From Halovenus amylolytica (GTDB lineage: Archaea > Halobacteriota > Halobacteria > Halobacteriales > Haloarculaceae): DNA of 64,000 nt. The stretch lies in the NCBI GenBank assembly GCA_004015825.1, contig SAYS01000009.1, positions 62,001-126,000 of the forward strand, given 5' to 3'. Both the position numbers and the translations under genes were made by a program. Positions 33,492-42,416 of this stretch are shown here, one piece after another. Under the pieces are notes generated by a model. The model had not been told where the DNA came from, made no database searches, and saw nothing but the letters and a program-made list of their open reading frames with translations. Positions within the stretch are counted from its first letter, which is position 1. Each line of letters opens with the position of its first letter.

Positions 33492-34727
33492 ATGACAATG
33501 AACGGCAACCGATTCGGCCGACTCTTTCAGATTACGACGTTTGGCGAGTCCCACGGCGAAGCGATGGGCTGTACAGTCTCTGGCTGTCCGGCCGGTGTCG
33601 AGTTGAGCGAGGAAGATATCCAGGCGGAACTCGACCGCCGGAAGCCGGGCCAGTCGATGATCACCACCTCGCGGGGCGAACCGGACGAGGTGTCGATCAA
33701 ATCCGGCGTCCAGGACGGCTACACGACGGGGACGCCAATCGGCATGGTGATCCAGAACAAAGACGCACGGTCGGGCAAGTACGAACCCTTCGTCACCGCA
33801 CCACGCCCTTCCCACGGCGACTACACCTACTCCGCGAAGTTCGGCACCCGGAACTGGGGCGGCGGCGGTCGCTCCTCCGCTCGGGAGACCGTCAACTGGG
33901 TCGCCGCCGGCGCGATCGCGAAGCAGGTCTTCGAACAGAGCGAGTACGACATCCAGGTGAAAGCCCACGTCAACCAGGTCGGCGACATCGAGGCACCCGA
34001 GGTGAGCTTCGAGGAGATGCTCGAACACACCGAGGAAAACGAGGTCCGGTGTGCTCACCCCGAAACTGCCGAAGAGATGCGCGAGGCGATCGACGAGTAC
34101 CAGAAGGAGGGGGACTCGATTGGCGGCTCTGTCTACTTCGAGTGTCGGGGCGTCCCGCGTGGCCTCGGCGCGCCGCGGTTCGACTCCTTTGCGGCACGAC
34201 TCGGGCAGGCTATCTTTTCGATTCCGGCGACGAGTGCCTTCCAGTTCGGGAAAGGGCGAGACACCCGGACGATGCGGGGGATCGAGCGCAACGAGGACTG
34301 GGAGTTCGACGACGGCGAGTCACACCCAGAGACCGTCAGCGAGGAGGGCGATCCGGTGCCGGTCGGCAACGACCACGGCGGCCTGCAGGGAGGGATCACC
34401 ACCGGCGAACCGATCTACGGTGAGGCGACCTGGCACGCGCCGACGAGCATCCCGAAATCCCAGACGACCGCAGACTGGGAGAGTGGCGAGCGCAAGGAGA
34501 TTCAGGTCGTCGGGCGACACGACCCGACGCTGATGCCCCGCGCAGTGCCGGTCGTCGAGGCGATGCTCCGGCTGACGATTCTGGATTTCATGCTGCTCGG
34601 TGGTCGACTCAACCCCGATCGGCTGGATGGGCGGCCCGGCGAGTACGACACCGAGTATCACCCGACGAGTCCGGTCGACGATCCGGACGACGCCGCGACA
34701 CACGCCGACACCGTCGACGAGGAGTAA
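33492..34727 (+). CDS. aroC: Chorismate synthase
   Basis: A 411-residue FMN-dependent enzyme for the last step of the shikimate pathway (EPSP to chorismate). The signatures GESHGEAMGCTVSGCPAG near the start, RSSARETVNWVAAGAIAK and the C-terminal signature containing DPTLMPRAVPVVEAML are all intact. The start is MTMNGNRFGRL at 33492 (or the second ATG at 33498). Length is normal, plus a 30-residue acidic tail common in haloarchaea. The pathway's dehydroquinase gene aroD is also in this window at 53345, not linked. Confidence 0.96.
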   Translation: MTMNGNRFGRLFQITTFGESHGEAMGCTVSGCPAGVELSEEDIQAELDRRKPGQSMITTSRGEPDEVSIKSGVQDGYTTGTPIGMVIQNKDARSGKYEPFVTAPRPSHGDYTYSAKFGTRNWGGGGRSSARETVNWVAAGAIAKQVFEQSEYDIQVKAHVNQVGDIEAPEVSFEEMLEHTEENEVRCAHPETAEEMREAIDEYQKEGDSIGGSVYFECRGVPRGLGAPRFDSFAARLGQAIFSIPATSAFQFGKGRDTRTMRGIERNEDWEFDDGESHPETVSEEGDPVPVGNDHGGLQGGITTGEPIYGEATWHAPTSIPKSQTTADWESGERKEIQVVGRHDPTLMPRAVPVVEAMLRLTILDFMLLGGRLNPDRLDGRPGEYDTEYHPTSPVDDPDDAATHADTVDEE

Positions 34728-34856
34728 CTCCCCCCGCAAGGGGTTTGCGTGGACGGTAGGCGGCTGTTCTGGCGTCGTGTGGGTGTGGTCGTCGCTGGCA
34801 GAGAAACCGAAGGTTTCAATCAGGCGTGCCCATAACCTCCGATCAGAGCAACATCA

Positions 34857-35870
34857 ATGACGTCTTTCAAAGAGAACCGACGGGAGTTTCTCGCAGCGGG
34901 GCTGACCGGCACTGTGGCAGCACTGGCCGGCTGTACTGGTATTCTGGCAGACGGACGGGGAGTCCCCGGCAAGTCCGACATCATCGAAGACGAAGACGGG
35001 AGTGGCGGGCCGTCGGGTGTCCCCGAGGATGTCCATACGTATCTCACCGACAACGGCGCAAACGGCTACGAGGAGGAACTGGAGGACATGACCGGCGAGG
35101 ACTCCATCACCATCGAGGTCGGTGCAGGCGGGCAGGGGTTTTCGTTCGCTCCCGCAGCAGTCAATATCGACCCTGGAACGGAGGTCACCTGGGAGTGGAC
35201 TGGCAACGGCGGCGCACACAACGTCGTCTCGAGGGAGGACTCCGCCGACGAGTTCGACAGCGGCGAAGCAGTTGACGAAGAGGGAGAGACATTCTCGCAC
35301 ACGTTCGAGGAGGCGGGCAATCAATTCTATCACTGTGAGCCACACACGGGTTCCGGAATGCACGGAGCCATCGTCGTCGGGGAGGTCAGCGACGGTGGTG
35401 GCGGCGGTGGAGACTCCGACCCAATCACGGCCTACATGGAAGAAAACGAGGTCAACCTCTGGGAGGGCGAGGTTACCGATGAAACCGACGCAGATTCGGT
35501 CACGGTCGAAGTGGGGGCTGGCGGACAGGGCTTCTCGTTCGACCCACCGGCAGTCTCTGTCTCGGCCAGCACAGAGGTTACCTGGGAGTGGACCGGCAAC
35601 GGCGGCGCACACAACGTCGTCTCGACAGAGGCACCAGCGGAGTTCAGCAGCGGTGAGGCTGTTTCCGAAGCGGGGACAACCTACTCGCGTACGTTCGAGG
35701 TGGGCGGAAACCACTTCTATCACTGCGAACCGCATAGCAGCATCGGCATGCACGGTGTCGTTGTCGTCGAAGGCGGCGCAGATGGTAGCACGGGTGGCAA
35801 CGAGACCGGCGACAACGAAACCGGGGACGGGGCGGCTGGCAACGAAACCGGCGGCAACGAGACGGCATAA
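34857..35870 (+). CDS. Two-domain halocyanin (blue copper lipoprotein)
   Basis: A 337-residue secreted copper protein. The N-terminus is a Tat lipoprotein signal (NRREFLAAGLTGTVAALAGC, lipobox Cys 26). Two plastocyanin-like domains follow, each with a complete type-1 copper site: H121, C160, H163, M168 in the first, and H252, C290, H293, M298 in the second (YHCEPH...GMHG). The domains are close copies, an internal duplication; a Gly/Asp linker joins them. The tail contains repeated Gly-Asn-Glu-Thr units, which are possible N-glycosylation sites. It is a likely electron carrier on the outer face of the membrane. Confidence 0.93.
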   Translation: MTSFKENRREFLAAGLTGTVAALAGCTGILADGRGVPGKSDIIEDEDGSGGPSGVPEDVHTYLTDNGANGYEEELEDMTGEDSITIEVGAGGQGFSFAPAAVNIDPGTEVTWEWTGNGGAHNVVSREDSADEFDSGEAVDEEGETFSHTFEEAGNQFYHCEPHTGSGMHGAIVVGEVSDGGGGGGDSDPITAYMEENEVNLWEGEVTDETDADSVTVEVGAGGQGFSFDPPAVSVSASTEVTWEWTGNGGAHNVVSTEAPAEFSSGEAVSEAGTTYSRTFEVGGNHFYHCEPHSSIGMHGVVVVEGGADGSTGGNETGDNETGDGAAGNETGGNETA

Positions 35871-35896
35871 TCTGATCGCTCCGGGCGCTCGGTGAG

Positions 35897-36766
35897 CTAG
35901 CGATCGAGATATTCTTCGACCGTTTCCCAGGAGATCGGGACCCGGGCTCCGACTGACTGGACAGCGAGTGCGCCGCAGGCGTTGGCCACCCGGAGTGCCT
36001 GTCTGTCGTCTTTGCCGTCGAGTTCGGCAGCGAGAAACCCACCAGCGAATGCGTCACCGGCCCCTGCTGTATCGGTTGCTGTCACGTCGAATCCATCGCA
36101 GTCGAGTGTCCGGGCACCGTCGAGTAGCGTCGCGCCGCCGTCTCCCCGCTTGATCACCGTCCGTCCCTCGCGGCGTTCGAAGAGATTCCGGTTCCGCGCC
36201 GCGCTGGCCTCGCGTTCGTTCACGAAGAGGAGATCGACAGCCTCGACGATGGGCTCGTACTGGCGCTGTCCGAGCCGTCGGCCCGGATCGAAGCTCACCG
36301 ACACGTCCAGTTCGTCGGCCCGATCCAGCAACGCTGCCGCGGTCCCCGGTGCCTGGCCGGTCAGATGCAGGTGGCCGGTCTCGGTGAGACGCTCCCGTGG
36401 CAGGTCGTCAGCGCTGAACGCCTCGTTTGCCCCCTCGTTTGCGAAGACGAACACCTCGCCATCCTCGTCGACGACGAGGTATTTGACAGTCGTCTCCTGC
36501 CCGTCGAACCGCCGGAGATACCGGCAGTCGACACCTGTCCGGTCGAGTTCTTCTTCGACCAGTTTGGCGTACCGATCGCCACCGAGGCTACCCACGAGCA
36601 GTGGGTCGTGATCCAGTCCCGCGAGGACGGTGGCGGTGTTCGCGGCACTTCCACCACCGGACTGACACTGTTCGGTGATCTGTGCCTCGCCGTCGGGGTC
36701 GGGTAACTGCTCGACGCGGAGGGTCACATCCCAGTTGACGTGGCCCGCACAGACGATCCGCGTCAT
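35897..36766 (-). CDS. PfkB-family sugar kinase, likely ribose-1-phosphate kinase
   Basis: A 289-residue ribokinase-fold kinase. The N-terminal motif GGGSAANTATVLAGL (37-51) and the catalytic signature DTAGAGDAFAGGF (232-244, base D238) are intact. Its ATG shares its A with the TGA of the upstream isomerase gene (36766), so the two are translationally coupled. In the haloarchaeal non-carboxylating pentose bisphosphate pathway a PfkB kinase makes ribose-1,5-bisphosphate, the substrate of exactly this neighbour, so ribose-1-phosphate kinase is the best guess. An adenosine or other nucleoside kinase role is the alternative. Confidence 0.85.
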   Translation of the reverse strand: MTRIVCAGHVNWDVTLRVEQLPDPDGEAQITEQCQSGGGSAANTATVLAGLDHDPLLVGSLGGDRYAKLVEEELDRTGVDCRYLRRFDGQETTVKYLVVDEDGEVFVFANEGANEAFSADDLPRERLTETGHLHLTGQAPGTAAALLDRADELDVSVSFDPGRRLGQRQYEPIVEAVDLLFVNEREASAARNRNLFERREGRTVIKRGDGGATLLDGARTLDCDGFDVTATDTAGAGDAFAGGFLAAELDGKDDRQALRVANACGALAVQSVGARVPISWETVEEYLDR

Positions 36767-37719
36767 CACTCCGTCCAGGGTGTCCGGTGGTGTTCACCGA
36801 ACAGTTCGCGCATCACCATCACGATACTCTCCGGCGGGAACTGACCGTGTTCGGTGACGATCGCGTCCACGTACCGGGGTGGCGTCACGTCGAATGCCGG
36901 ATTTCCGACCTCGATCTCACCGATCGACTCCCGGCGATCGGTGTCGATCACCTCCGCTTCTGACCGGCTCTCGATCTCGACGGTGTGTCCCGACAGCGTC
37001 GCCGGATCGAGTTTGATCGTCTGGGCGGCGACGACCATCGGCGTGTCTCGCTCTCTGGCGGTGACTGCGAGTGATCTGGTTCCGATCTTGTTGACGACGG
37101 AGCCGTCGGCGGCGATCGAGTCTGCCCCGACGAAGACGTGATCGACCTCGTCGAGATACCGGCCCGCCGCCCCGTCGACGATGAGTGTCACCGGGACGTC
37201 GAGTTCTCGAAGCTGTTTGGCTGTAATATGTCCCTGATTCCGGGGTCTGGTCTCTTTGACGATCGCCGAGAGTGATTTCCCCTGACCGACGGCGGCCTCG
37301 ATACAGGCGAGGACGTCCGTCGAGTGACAGTGCGTGAGCACGGTATCACCGTCACGGAGCCGGTTCGCACCGATCGCACCGAGGTCGTCTTGCGCGGTGT
37401 CGAGTCTGTGCTGAAACTCGTCGACGCCCGCAACCGTACTCGTCGCGAGTTCCTCGACTGTCTCTCCGTCGATGCGCTCGAAGACGTACCGGAGTGCGTT
37501 CGGGAGGCTCACCGCCGTCGGCCGCGTGTCGAGCAACCGCTGTGCCGCTGTCTGCAGTTCGTCGTGAAACTGCTCGGGGGTCTCCGCGGTGGACTCCGCT
37601 GCCTGACTGCCGAGTGCGCCCGCTGTCGCTGCTGCAATCGTTGCTGCACCCCGGATCTCCATCGCGGCGATCTCTTCGGCGGTCGCCTCGACATCGGGGT
37701 GGATCTCGATACTGGCCAT
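36766..37719 (-). CDS. Ribose-1,5-bisphosphate isomerase
   Basis: A 317-residue member of the eIF2B-like isomerase family, which turns ribose-1,5-bisphosphate into ribulose-1,5-bisphosphate. The catalytic pair is C131 (LTHCHSTDVLACIEAA) and D200 (VFVGADSIAADGSVVNKIGT), with the same spacing as the catalytic Cys and Asp I recall for the Thermococcus enzyme. No RuBisCO gene is present in the window, in line with the haloarchaeal version of the pathway, which dephosphorylates RuBP instead. The start MASIEIHPDV at 37719 was chosen over an upstream in-frame ATG. Confidence 0.87.
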   Translation of the reverse strand: MASIEIHPDVEATAEEIAAMEIRGAATIAAATAGALGSQAAESTAETPEQFHDELQTAAQRLLDTRPTAVSLPNALRYVFERIDGETVEELATSTVAGVDEFQHRLDTAQDDLGAIGANRLRDGDTVLTHCHSTDVLACIEAAVGQGKSLSAIVKETRPRNQGHITAKQLRELDVPVTLIVDGAAGRYLDEVDHVFVGADSIAADGSVVNKIGTRSLAVTARERDTPMVVAAQTIKLDPATLSGHTVEIESRSEAEVIDTDRRESIGEIEVGNPAFDVTPPRYVDAIVTEHGQFPPESIVMVMRELFGEHHRTPWTE

Positions 37720-37772
37720 GCTACCGCCTACTCGGTGCCGCCTGAAAAGTACCCTGTCGACGAGTCGATCTG

Positions 37773-38120
37773 TCAGGTGGACGATAATTCTTTCTGTCTG
37801 ATCTCCGGCGTCTCGCACTGGTCGCAACACGTCTTGCACTCGATCAGGTCGTTCTCACGGAGTACGGTGACGAGCCTGTTCGTGTCGTATCGAATCACAC
37901 CGGATCGCATGTCGTACTCGAGGAAGCCGGCAGATTCGAGTTTCGGGAGGTGGTGGTGATCGAGGGCTGTGGCCGTGCGCTCTTCGGAGATGTCGTACAG
38001 GGTCGAGAGGACCTCACTCAGTGTTTCGCGTTCGATCGTCTCGCCATCTCTCGGATTCAGGAGAGAGAGGATCTCGCGTCGAAGTGGATGACTCAACGCC
38101 CGAAAGACGTCGTCGGTCAA
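37773..38120 (-). CDS. DUF7344-type winged-helix regulator with a cysteine cluster
   Basis: A 115-residue HTH protein (VFRALSHPLRREILSLL, then ATALDHHHLPKLESAGFLEYD), a form common in haloarchaea. The C-terminus ends with a Cys-rich segment, CKTCCDQCETPE (residues about 95-106), suggesting metal or redox sensing. It lies 54 bp upstream of the isomerase-kinase pair on the same strand and could regulate it. It is divergent from the reductase gene at 38284. Confidence 0.78.
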   Translation of the reverse strand: MTDDVFRALSHPLRREILSLLNPRDGETIERETLSEVLSTLYDISEERTATALDHHHLPKLESAGFLEYDMRSGVIRYDTNRLVTVLRENDLIECKTCCDQCETPEIRQKELSST

Positions 38121-38283
38121 ACTCGACCCAGTAATTGGCTTGGGGGCTGTTCGTTGCTGGAAATAAAACGATATCGTCTACTATTCCGGTGATATGTTCT
38201 GACCCGACTCAGAAATTATCTGTCCGTCTCGACTCCAAAGAATTACATTCACAATTCGCCTACGTGGTGTTAGTTACCCATCT

Positions 38284-39768
38284 ATGTCGAGCGAAACATA
38301 CGAAGTGATCGTCGTCGGCGGGGGTATTGCAGGATGCTTCGCGGCGGCGACGGCGGCCTCGAAGGGGGCGGATGTCGTCCAGCTCGAACGGAAACCCCGC
38401 GAGCGAGGTGGACACATCGCCTGTGGGGATGCGATGAAGAGCCCGAACAAACCGAAGATGTACCCCGGCCCGATCGACATGGGTGCAATCGAGGACGACG
38501 CCGATGCGCTCATCGACTGGAACATCGACCAGATCGAGTGGTGGGACGAAGAGGTCGACGTCCGGAAGGTCATCCCCTACGACGGCCACAGCAACGTCAT
38601 CGACCGGTACGTCTTCGGCCAGCGACTGCTGGAACAGACTGCCGACTTCGGCGTCGACCAGCACTTCGATACCGTGGTCAACGACGTGACACAGAACGGC
38701 CGCGTAACCGGAGTCGAGGCCGTCCGCAAGGGCGAACCCGTCCGCTACGAGAGCCAGGTCCTGATCGACGGTGCCGGTGCACAGTCTATCCTGCAGGATC
38801 TGATCGAGTTCGAGAATCTGGACACTGGGGGTGAGACGACCTTCGAGATGCCCCACTACACCCACTTCGGCTCGGCGTACCGGGAGATCGTCGAAACGGA
38901 AGAACCGGTCGACTACCAGAACGCGATCGTCGGCAAACCGCTGGAGGAGATGGGGTATATCTGGTATTTCCCCCGCACGCCGACGACGATAAACGTCGGA
39001 CTCGGCTTCCAGATGACCAAGGGACCGATCCCGCTGAACGACCGACTCCGGCAGGATATGGAGCGCCGTCCGGAGTTCGACGACGCCAAAATCGCCGAGA
39101 TATTCGGGGAGAAGGACAAACTCGGCTCGTCGATCGCACTCCGACGACCGCTCGATTCGATGGTCGCACCGGGCTATCTCGCCGCCGGTGGAGCAGCAGG
39201 CATGACCCACCCCATCTCGGGAAAGGGCATCCGTGGCGCGGCCATCTCGGGGTACTCCGCGGGGAAAACCGCAGCCAAGGCCGTCGCGGACGGCGACGTC
39301 TCCGAGTACGGACTCTGGGACCACAACAGATACATTTTCGACCACGACGAGGGGCCGAAACTCGCCTCGCGGGACGCCTACAACGTCGCAGCGAGTTCGA
39401 TCAACCCGAACATCCTGCGGGCCGTCGCCGCAATGTTACCCGAAGAGGAGATCAAGACGATCGTCGGCACGGAGACCGACATCGAGACGCTCAAGGGCAA
39501 GGCACTGGTCGGGCTCGGCGTCGCGAAAAATCTCATCTCCGAGTACCGAGGGGGGACCTTCGAAGCGCTCGGTATCACGAAAAGTGAACTCTACGAGGCA
39601 GTCATCGGCGTCCGCAAGACGCAGGGCTTTGTCGAGGAGTACGACGAGCACTACGAGCACTATCCGGACGACAGGGCTCGATTCGAGGACTGGCTCTCAC
39701 GGCGCAACCGGATCGACCAGCGGTTCTACGACGCACTCGAGTTGAGTGGTGACGACCGGAAGTACTGA
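38284..39768 (+). CDS. Geranylgeranyl-reductase-family flavoprotein
   Basis: A 494-residue FAD protein of the digeranylgeranylglycerophospholipid reductase family, which saturates archaeal lipid isoprenoid chains. The Rossmann motif VIVVGGGIAGCFAAATA is at residues 8-24, the family PxxYxWxFP-type motif appears as YIWYFPRTPTTINVGLG near 223, and the FAD-closing segment LAAGGAAGMTHPISGKGIRGAAISG near 300. It is longer than the roughly 410-residue family members because of a C-terminal extension. Its exact acceptor (lipid or menaquinone side chain) is unknown. AATTACATT before the ATG may be the promoter. Confidence 0.87.
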   Translation: MSSETYEVIVVGGGIAGCFAAATAASKGADVVQLERKPRERGGHIACGDAMKSPNKPKMYPGPIDMGAIEDDADALIDWNIDQIEWWDEEVDVRKVIPYDGHSNVIDRYVFGQRLLEQTADFGVDQHFDTVVNDVTQNGRVTGVEAVRKGEPVRYESQVLIDGAGAQSILQDLIEFENLDTGGETTFEMPHYTHFGSAYREIVETEEPVDYQNAIVGKPLEEMGYIWYFPRTPTTINVGLGFQMTKGPIPLNDRLRQDMERRPEFDDAKIAEIFGEKDKLGSSIALRRPLDSMVAPGYLAAGGAAGMTHPISGKGIRGAAISGYSAGKTAAKAVADGDVSEYGLWDHNRYIFDHDEGPKLASRDAYNVAASSINPNILRAVAAMLPEEEIKTIVGTETDIETLKGKALVGLGVAKNLISEYRGGTFEALGITKSELYEAVIGVRKTQGFVEEYDEHYEHYPDDRARFEDWLSRRNRIDQRFYDALELSGDDRKY

Positions 39769-39774
39769 GCGGGG

Positions 39775-40191
39775 TCACCCGACGGTCAGAATCTCGTAGT
39801 TCTGTTTTGCGAGTTCCGGCACCGAGGGTGCGTGGTTGGTTTCCTCGCCGAGTAGCCCGACCCCGGAGGATTTGCACTCTTCGACGACATCGAAGGCGTT
39901 CGCACAGTAGCCATAGACCCCGGCGATCAGCCCCTCTCGCTGGATGCGCTCCCAGTCGCTGTCGTACGGTCTGTCGGGGTTTTCGACGAACTCCGCGGGC
40001 CAGTCCGTCGCTTCGCCGTCGAGGAAGAGTTCGACCTCGAACCCCTCGTCGGCCAGTTCGAGCGCGTAGTTGAACCCATTCCCAGCAACAGATGTACTGT
40101 CCGGTCCCGCGTTCAACAGAACTGCGTACTTTCGTTTCGTCGGTTTCGATTCCTCCGATCCGCTCCCGAGGACAGATTGTAAGATACCCAT
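39775..40191 (-). CDS. DsrE-family protein
   Basis: A 138-residue protein with the DsrE/DsrF fold: YAVLLNAGPDSTSVAGNGFNYALELADEGFEVELFLDGEAT, then VYGYCANAFDVVEECKSSGV. It has two cysteines (near residues 95 and 106), one in the region where sulfur-relay members keep an active cysteine. It may act in sulfur or redox chemistry; no partner genes are beside it. It is convergent with the reductase gene, 6 bp apart. Confidence 0.75.
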   Translation of the reverse strand: MGILQSVLGSGSEESKPTKRKYAVLLNAGPDSTSVAGNGFNYALELADEGFEVELFLDGEATDWPAEFVENPDRPYDSDWERIQREGLIAGVYGYCANAFDVVEECKSSGVGLLGEETNHAPSVPELAKQNYEILTVG

Positions 40192-40196
40192 CGTTA

Positions 40197-40250
40197 CCGG
40201 ACAGTTTCAGATATCACAACAATATGTCTAGTTCGATTGCCACTGTCCGG
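40197..40250. repeat. 9-bp inverted repeat upstream of the DsrE gene
   Basis: CCGGACAGT (40197-40205) is mirrored by ACTGTCCGG (40242-40250). It lies between the DsrE-family start codon (40191) and its TATA-like boxes on the minus strand. It may be a two-site operator; a stem with a 36-base loop in the leader is the alternative. Confidence 0.4.
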
Positions 40251-40316
40251 ACGATTCGTCAGACTACGATAGTTTTATATCTTATACATTGCTGTATTCC
40301 TGCCGACACGTCCCGT

Positions 40317-41372
40317 CTACTGGTCGGCACCGGTGAGCGCTCGGTACTCTTCGAGATAGTTCCTGATGACCGCCCCGTGGTCGAACGATTTCCAGGTGCT
40401 GTCGCTGGTGAGAAAGTCGAATTCACCGGATTCGACGATCGCATCCGCGAGTTGCTGTGGGTTCGTGACTCGGTAGCTTCGGTCGGCGTTTTCGATCAGT
40501 TCGTGCGCACTGGATTCGGCCTGGTACTCGACGATGCCGATACAGCCACAGGCAAGCGCCCAGAGCAACTCCGTCGCGAAATACTCCCGGTAGGCCGTCT
40601 GCACGAAGGCGTGAGCCCCGCGATAGATTTCGAGTCGACGGTCGCGGTCACACGCCCCGACAAAGCGGACCCGGTCGTCGATCCGCAGATCCGCTGCTTC
40701 CTGTTCGAACTCGGCGCGTTTCGGACCGTCGCCGACGATCGTTGCCGACCACTCTCGCTCCCGCAACTCCGCGAGCCCGAGCAGAAAATCCTGAATGTTG
40801 GCACCTGTCTCCAGGGGGTGTCCCCAGACGAGTTCGCTGGTTTCGTCCGGTTCGACGGTCTCGATCCGGTCGAACTCGATACTCTCCGGGATGACCCTGG
40901 TCTGTCTGCTATCGGCGCCCAGTTCCCGGACCTGCGTTCGTACGAGCTCAGATGGGGTAACGACCCGGTCCGGGGTGCTGGCTGCCCATCGCGTGCTGCG
41001 GCCGTCCGGGTCGTAGTTCTCGTCGCCGAACCACTCGACGACGAGGGGTGCTCTCGCCAGCTTGCTCCCGGTCCGGGCCGCCACCACCTGCTTTGCGGGC
41101 GTGGGTCTGACGGTGATCAGATCCGGATCGAACCGCGCGAGCAGCGCGGGGAGTCGCGTACAGAAAGAGGAGACAGCCGTTCCGAGCGTCACACCGCGGT
41201 AGGTAAGCTCATCCTCGACGAAGGTGTCGTCGTAATCGTCCCACCACTGGCCACAGAACAGTACCACTTCGTGTCCCTGCTCGGCGAGCAAGCGAGCGAC
41301 GCGTTCGAACCGACGTGCCCCTTCCGTGTTCGTCTGCTTGGTCGTCTGCAGCGTCACGAACGCGATACGCAT
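40317..41372 (-). CDS. Glycosyltransferase family 4-like protein
   Basis: A 351-residue GT-B glycosyltransferase. The N-domain starts MRIAFVTLQTTKQTNTEGARRFERVARLLAEQGHEV, and the C-domain holds the donor site: TIVGDGPKRAEFEQEAADL and the ECEYFATELLWALACGC-like region (here YREYFATELLWALACGCIG). It is probably involved in exopolysaccharide, glycolipid or S-layer glycan assembly. The donor and acceptor are unknown. It stands between unrelated genes, so there is no gene cluster to help. Confidence 0.82.
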   Translation of the reverse strand: MRIAFVTLQTTKQTNTEGARRFERVARLLAEQGHEVVLFCGQWWDDYDDTFVEDELTYRGVTLGTAVSSFCTRLPALLARFDPDLITVRPTPAKQVVAARTGSKLARAPLVVEWFGDENYDPDGRSTRWAASTPDRVVTPSELVRTQVRELGADSRQTRVIPESIEFDRIETVEPDETSELVWGHPLETGANIQDFLLGLAELREREWSATIVGDGPKRAEFEQEAADLRIDDRVRFVGACDRDRRLEIYRGAHAFVQTAYREYFATELLWALACGCIGIVEYQAESSAHELIENADRSYRVTNPQQLADAIVESGEFDFLTSDSTWKSFDHGAVIRNYLEEYRALTGADQ

Positions 41373-41416
41373 ACAGGCAAGAGGCAGTCACCGCTCAAAA
41401 ACCCCTGCCATCTCCC

Positions 41417-41800
41417 CTAATCGGCGAGGATCGACGGTGGGTTCCCTTGCCGCGAGGTGACCGACAGTTCGAGTTGGCCGCCGTCCAGCGAGATTTCGAG
41501 TTTACTCACGGCAAGTCGGTACTCGCTGGTGTGGGCTTTGGCTGGGCGCAGGCGAACTGATTCTTCGAGGAGGCCCACCTCGGTCAGTTCGTCGACTTTC
41601 CGGTATGCCGAGGATGTCGACAGATCACACTGTTCGCAGAGTTCACTCGTCGAGAGCGCCTGTTCGCTCGTCGCTTCGAGGATTGCACGGCAGTCGTCGT
41701 CTTCGAGTGCGCCCAGAAGGGTTGCAACGTCGACCTCCGCGGCCCGACCGGTTTCGTGCTGGGAGTCTGCTGGGGCAGTCGAACTAGGGGTGGAGCTCAT
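41417..41800 (-). CDS. Winged-helix transcription regulator (ArsR/TrmB-like)
   Basis: A 127-residue protein. Residues 24-85 form a winged HTH (LLGALEDDDCRAILEATSEQALSTSELCEQCDLSTSSAYRKVDELTEVGLL), and a short beta-rich C-terminal part follows (YRLAVSKLEISLDGGQLELSVT). Similar small HTH proteins are frequent in haloarchaea, often controlling neighbouring or distant genes. A UspA gene lies upstream on the same strand. Confidence 0.8.
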   Translation of the reverse strand: MSSTPSSTAPADSQHETGRAAEVDVATLLGALEDDDCRAILEATSEQALSTSELCEQCDLSTSSAYRKVDELTEVGLLEESVRLRPAKAHTSEYRLAVSKLEISLDGGQLELSVTSRQGNPPSILAD

Positions 41801-41861
41801 TGTATCTTACTGTACTCATCCACATCCCGCCAGGGTTGACCACGGATATGTGGGCTGGTTT

Positions 41862-42269
41862 TTATAGGTCGGGTGAAACTGTCACAATCTCGCAGTTCAC
41901 ACGCTGTCTGAGATACGTCTCGACATCCGGGTCGTCCGTGATCCGCTGAATCATCTTCCGCCATCGGCCGGCCTGTTTCTTGCCGATCACGACGATATCA
42001 GTTTCTTCTGACGCGATCTCGTCGAGGATCGTCTCTTCGACCAGCAGCCCGCTCCTGACGGAGTACCGCGTATCCGGCAGGTGGCCGAACTCCGACTCGA
42101 CGGCACGTTTGAGTTCGCTCCGGCTGGCCCGGGTACCGTTCTGGTAGAGATTGATATGCAGGACCGTCAGTGACCCTTCTTCCTGTTGTGCAATCTCGAT
42201 CGCCTCCGCGAGCGTCGCCCTGGAATGTTCGCTCAGCGGATACCGCACAGGGACAACGATCTGGGTCAT
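41862..42269 (-). CDS. UspA-family universal stress protein
   Basis: A 135-residue single Usp domain (IVVPVRYPLSEHSRATLAEAIEIAQ at the start; DIVVIGKKQAGRWRKMIQRITDDPDVETYL at the end). The usual ATP-binding G-2x-G-9x-G(S/T) loop is altered here (GKKQAGRWRKM), so nucleotide binding is doubtful. It is divergent from the DUF5816 gene. Confidence 0.8.
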   Translation of the reverse strand: MTQIVVPVRYPLSEHSRATLAEAIEIAQQEEGSLTVLHINLYQNGTRASRSELKRAVESEFGHLPDTRYSVRSGLLVEETILDEIASEETDIVVIGKKQAGRWRKMIQRITDDPDVETYLRQRVNCEIVTVSPDL

Positions 42270-42416
42270 TCACTCAAGCTTGGATGGCCGTCACCGTTAG
42301 GCTGTCGACTGCAGTCAGTAGGTCTGTCTTACCTACCTCCCCGTGCTGTCTCCGGATTTGAACAGTCCACGGCGGGGAAAGTCAGGATTTTACCCCACCA
42401 GCGCGTTGTCCCCCCT

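Noticed and set aside
40092..41420. 442-codon plus-strand ORF over the glycosyltransferase
   Set aside because: The minus-strand frame has the GT-B motifs; the plus-strand frame has none and runs into two other genes.
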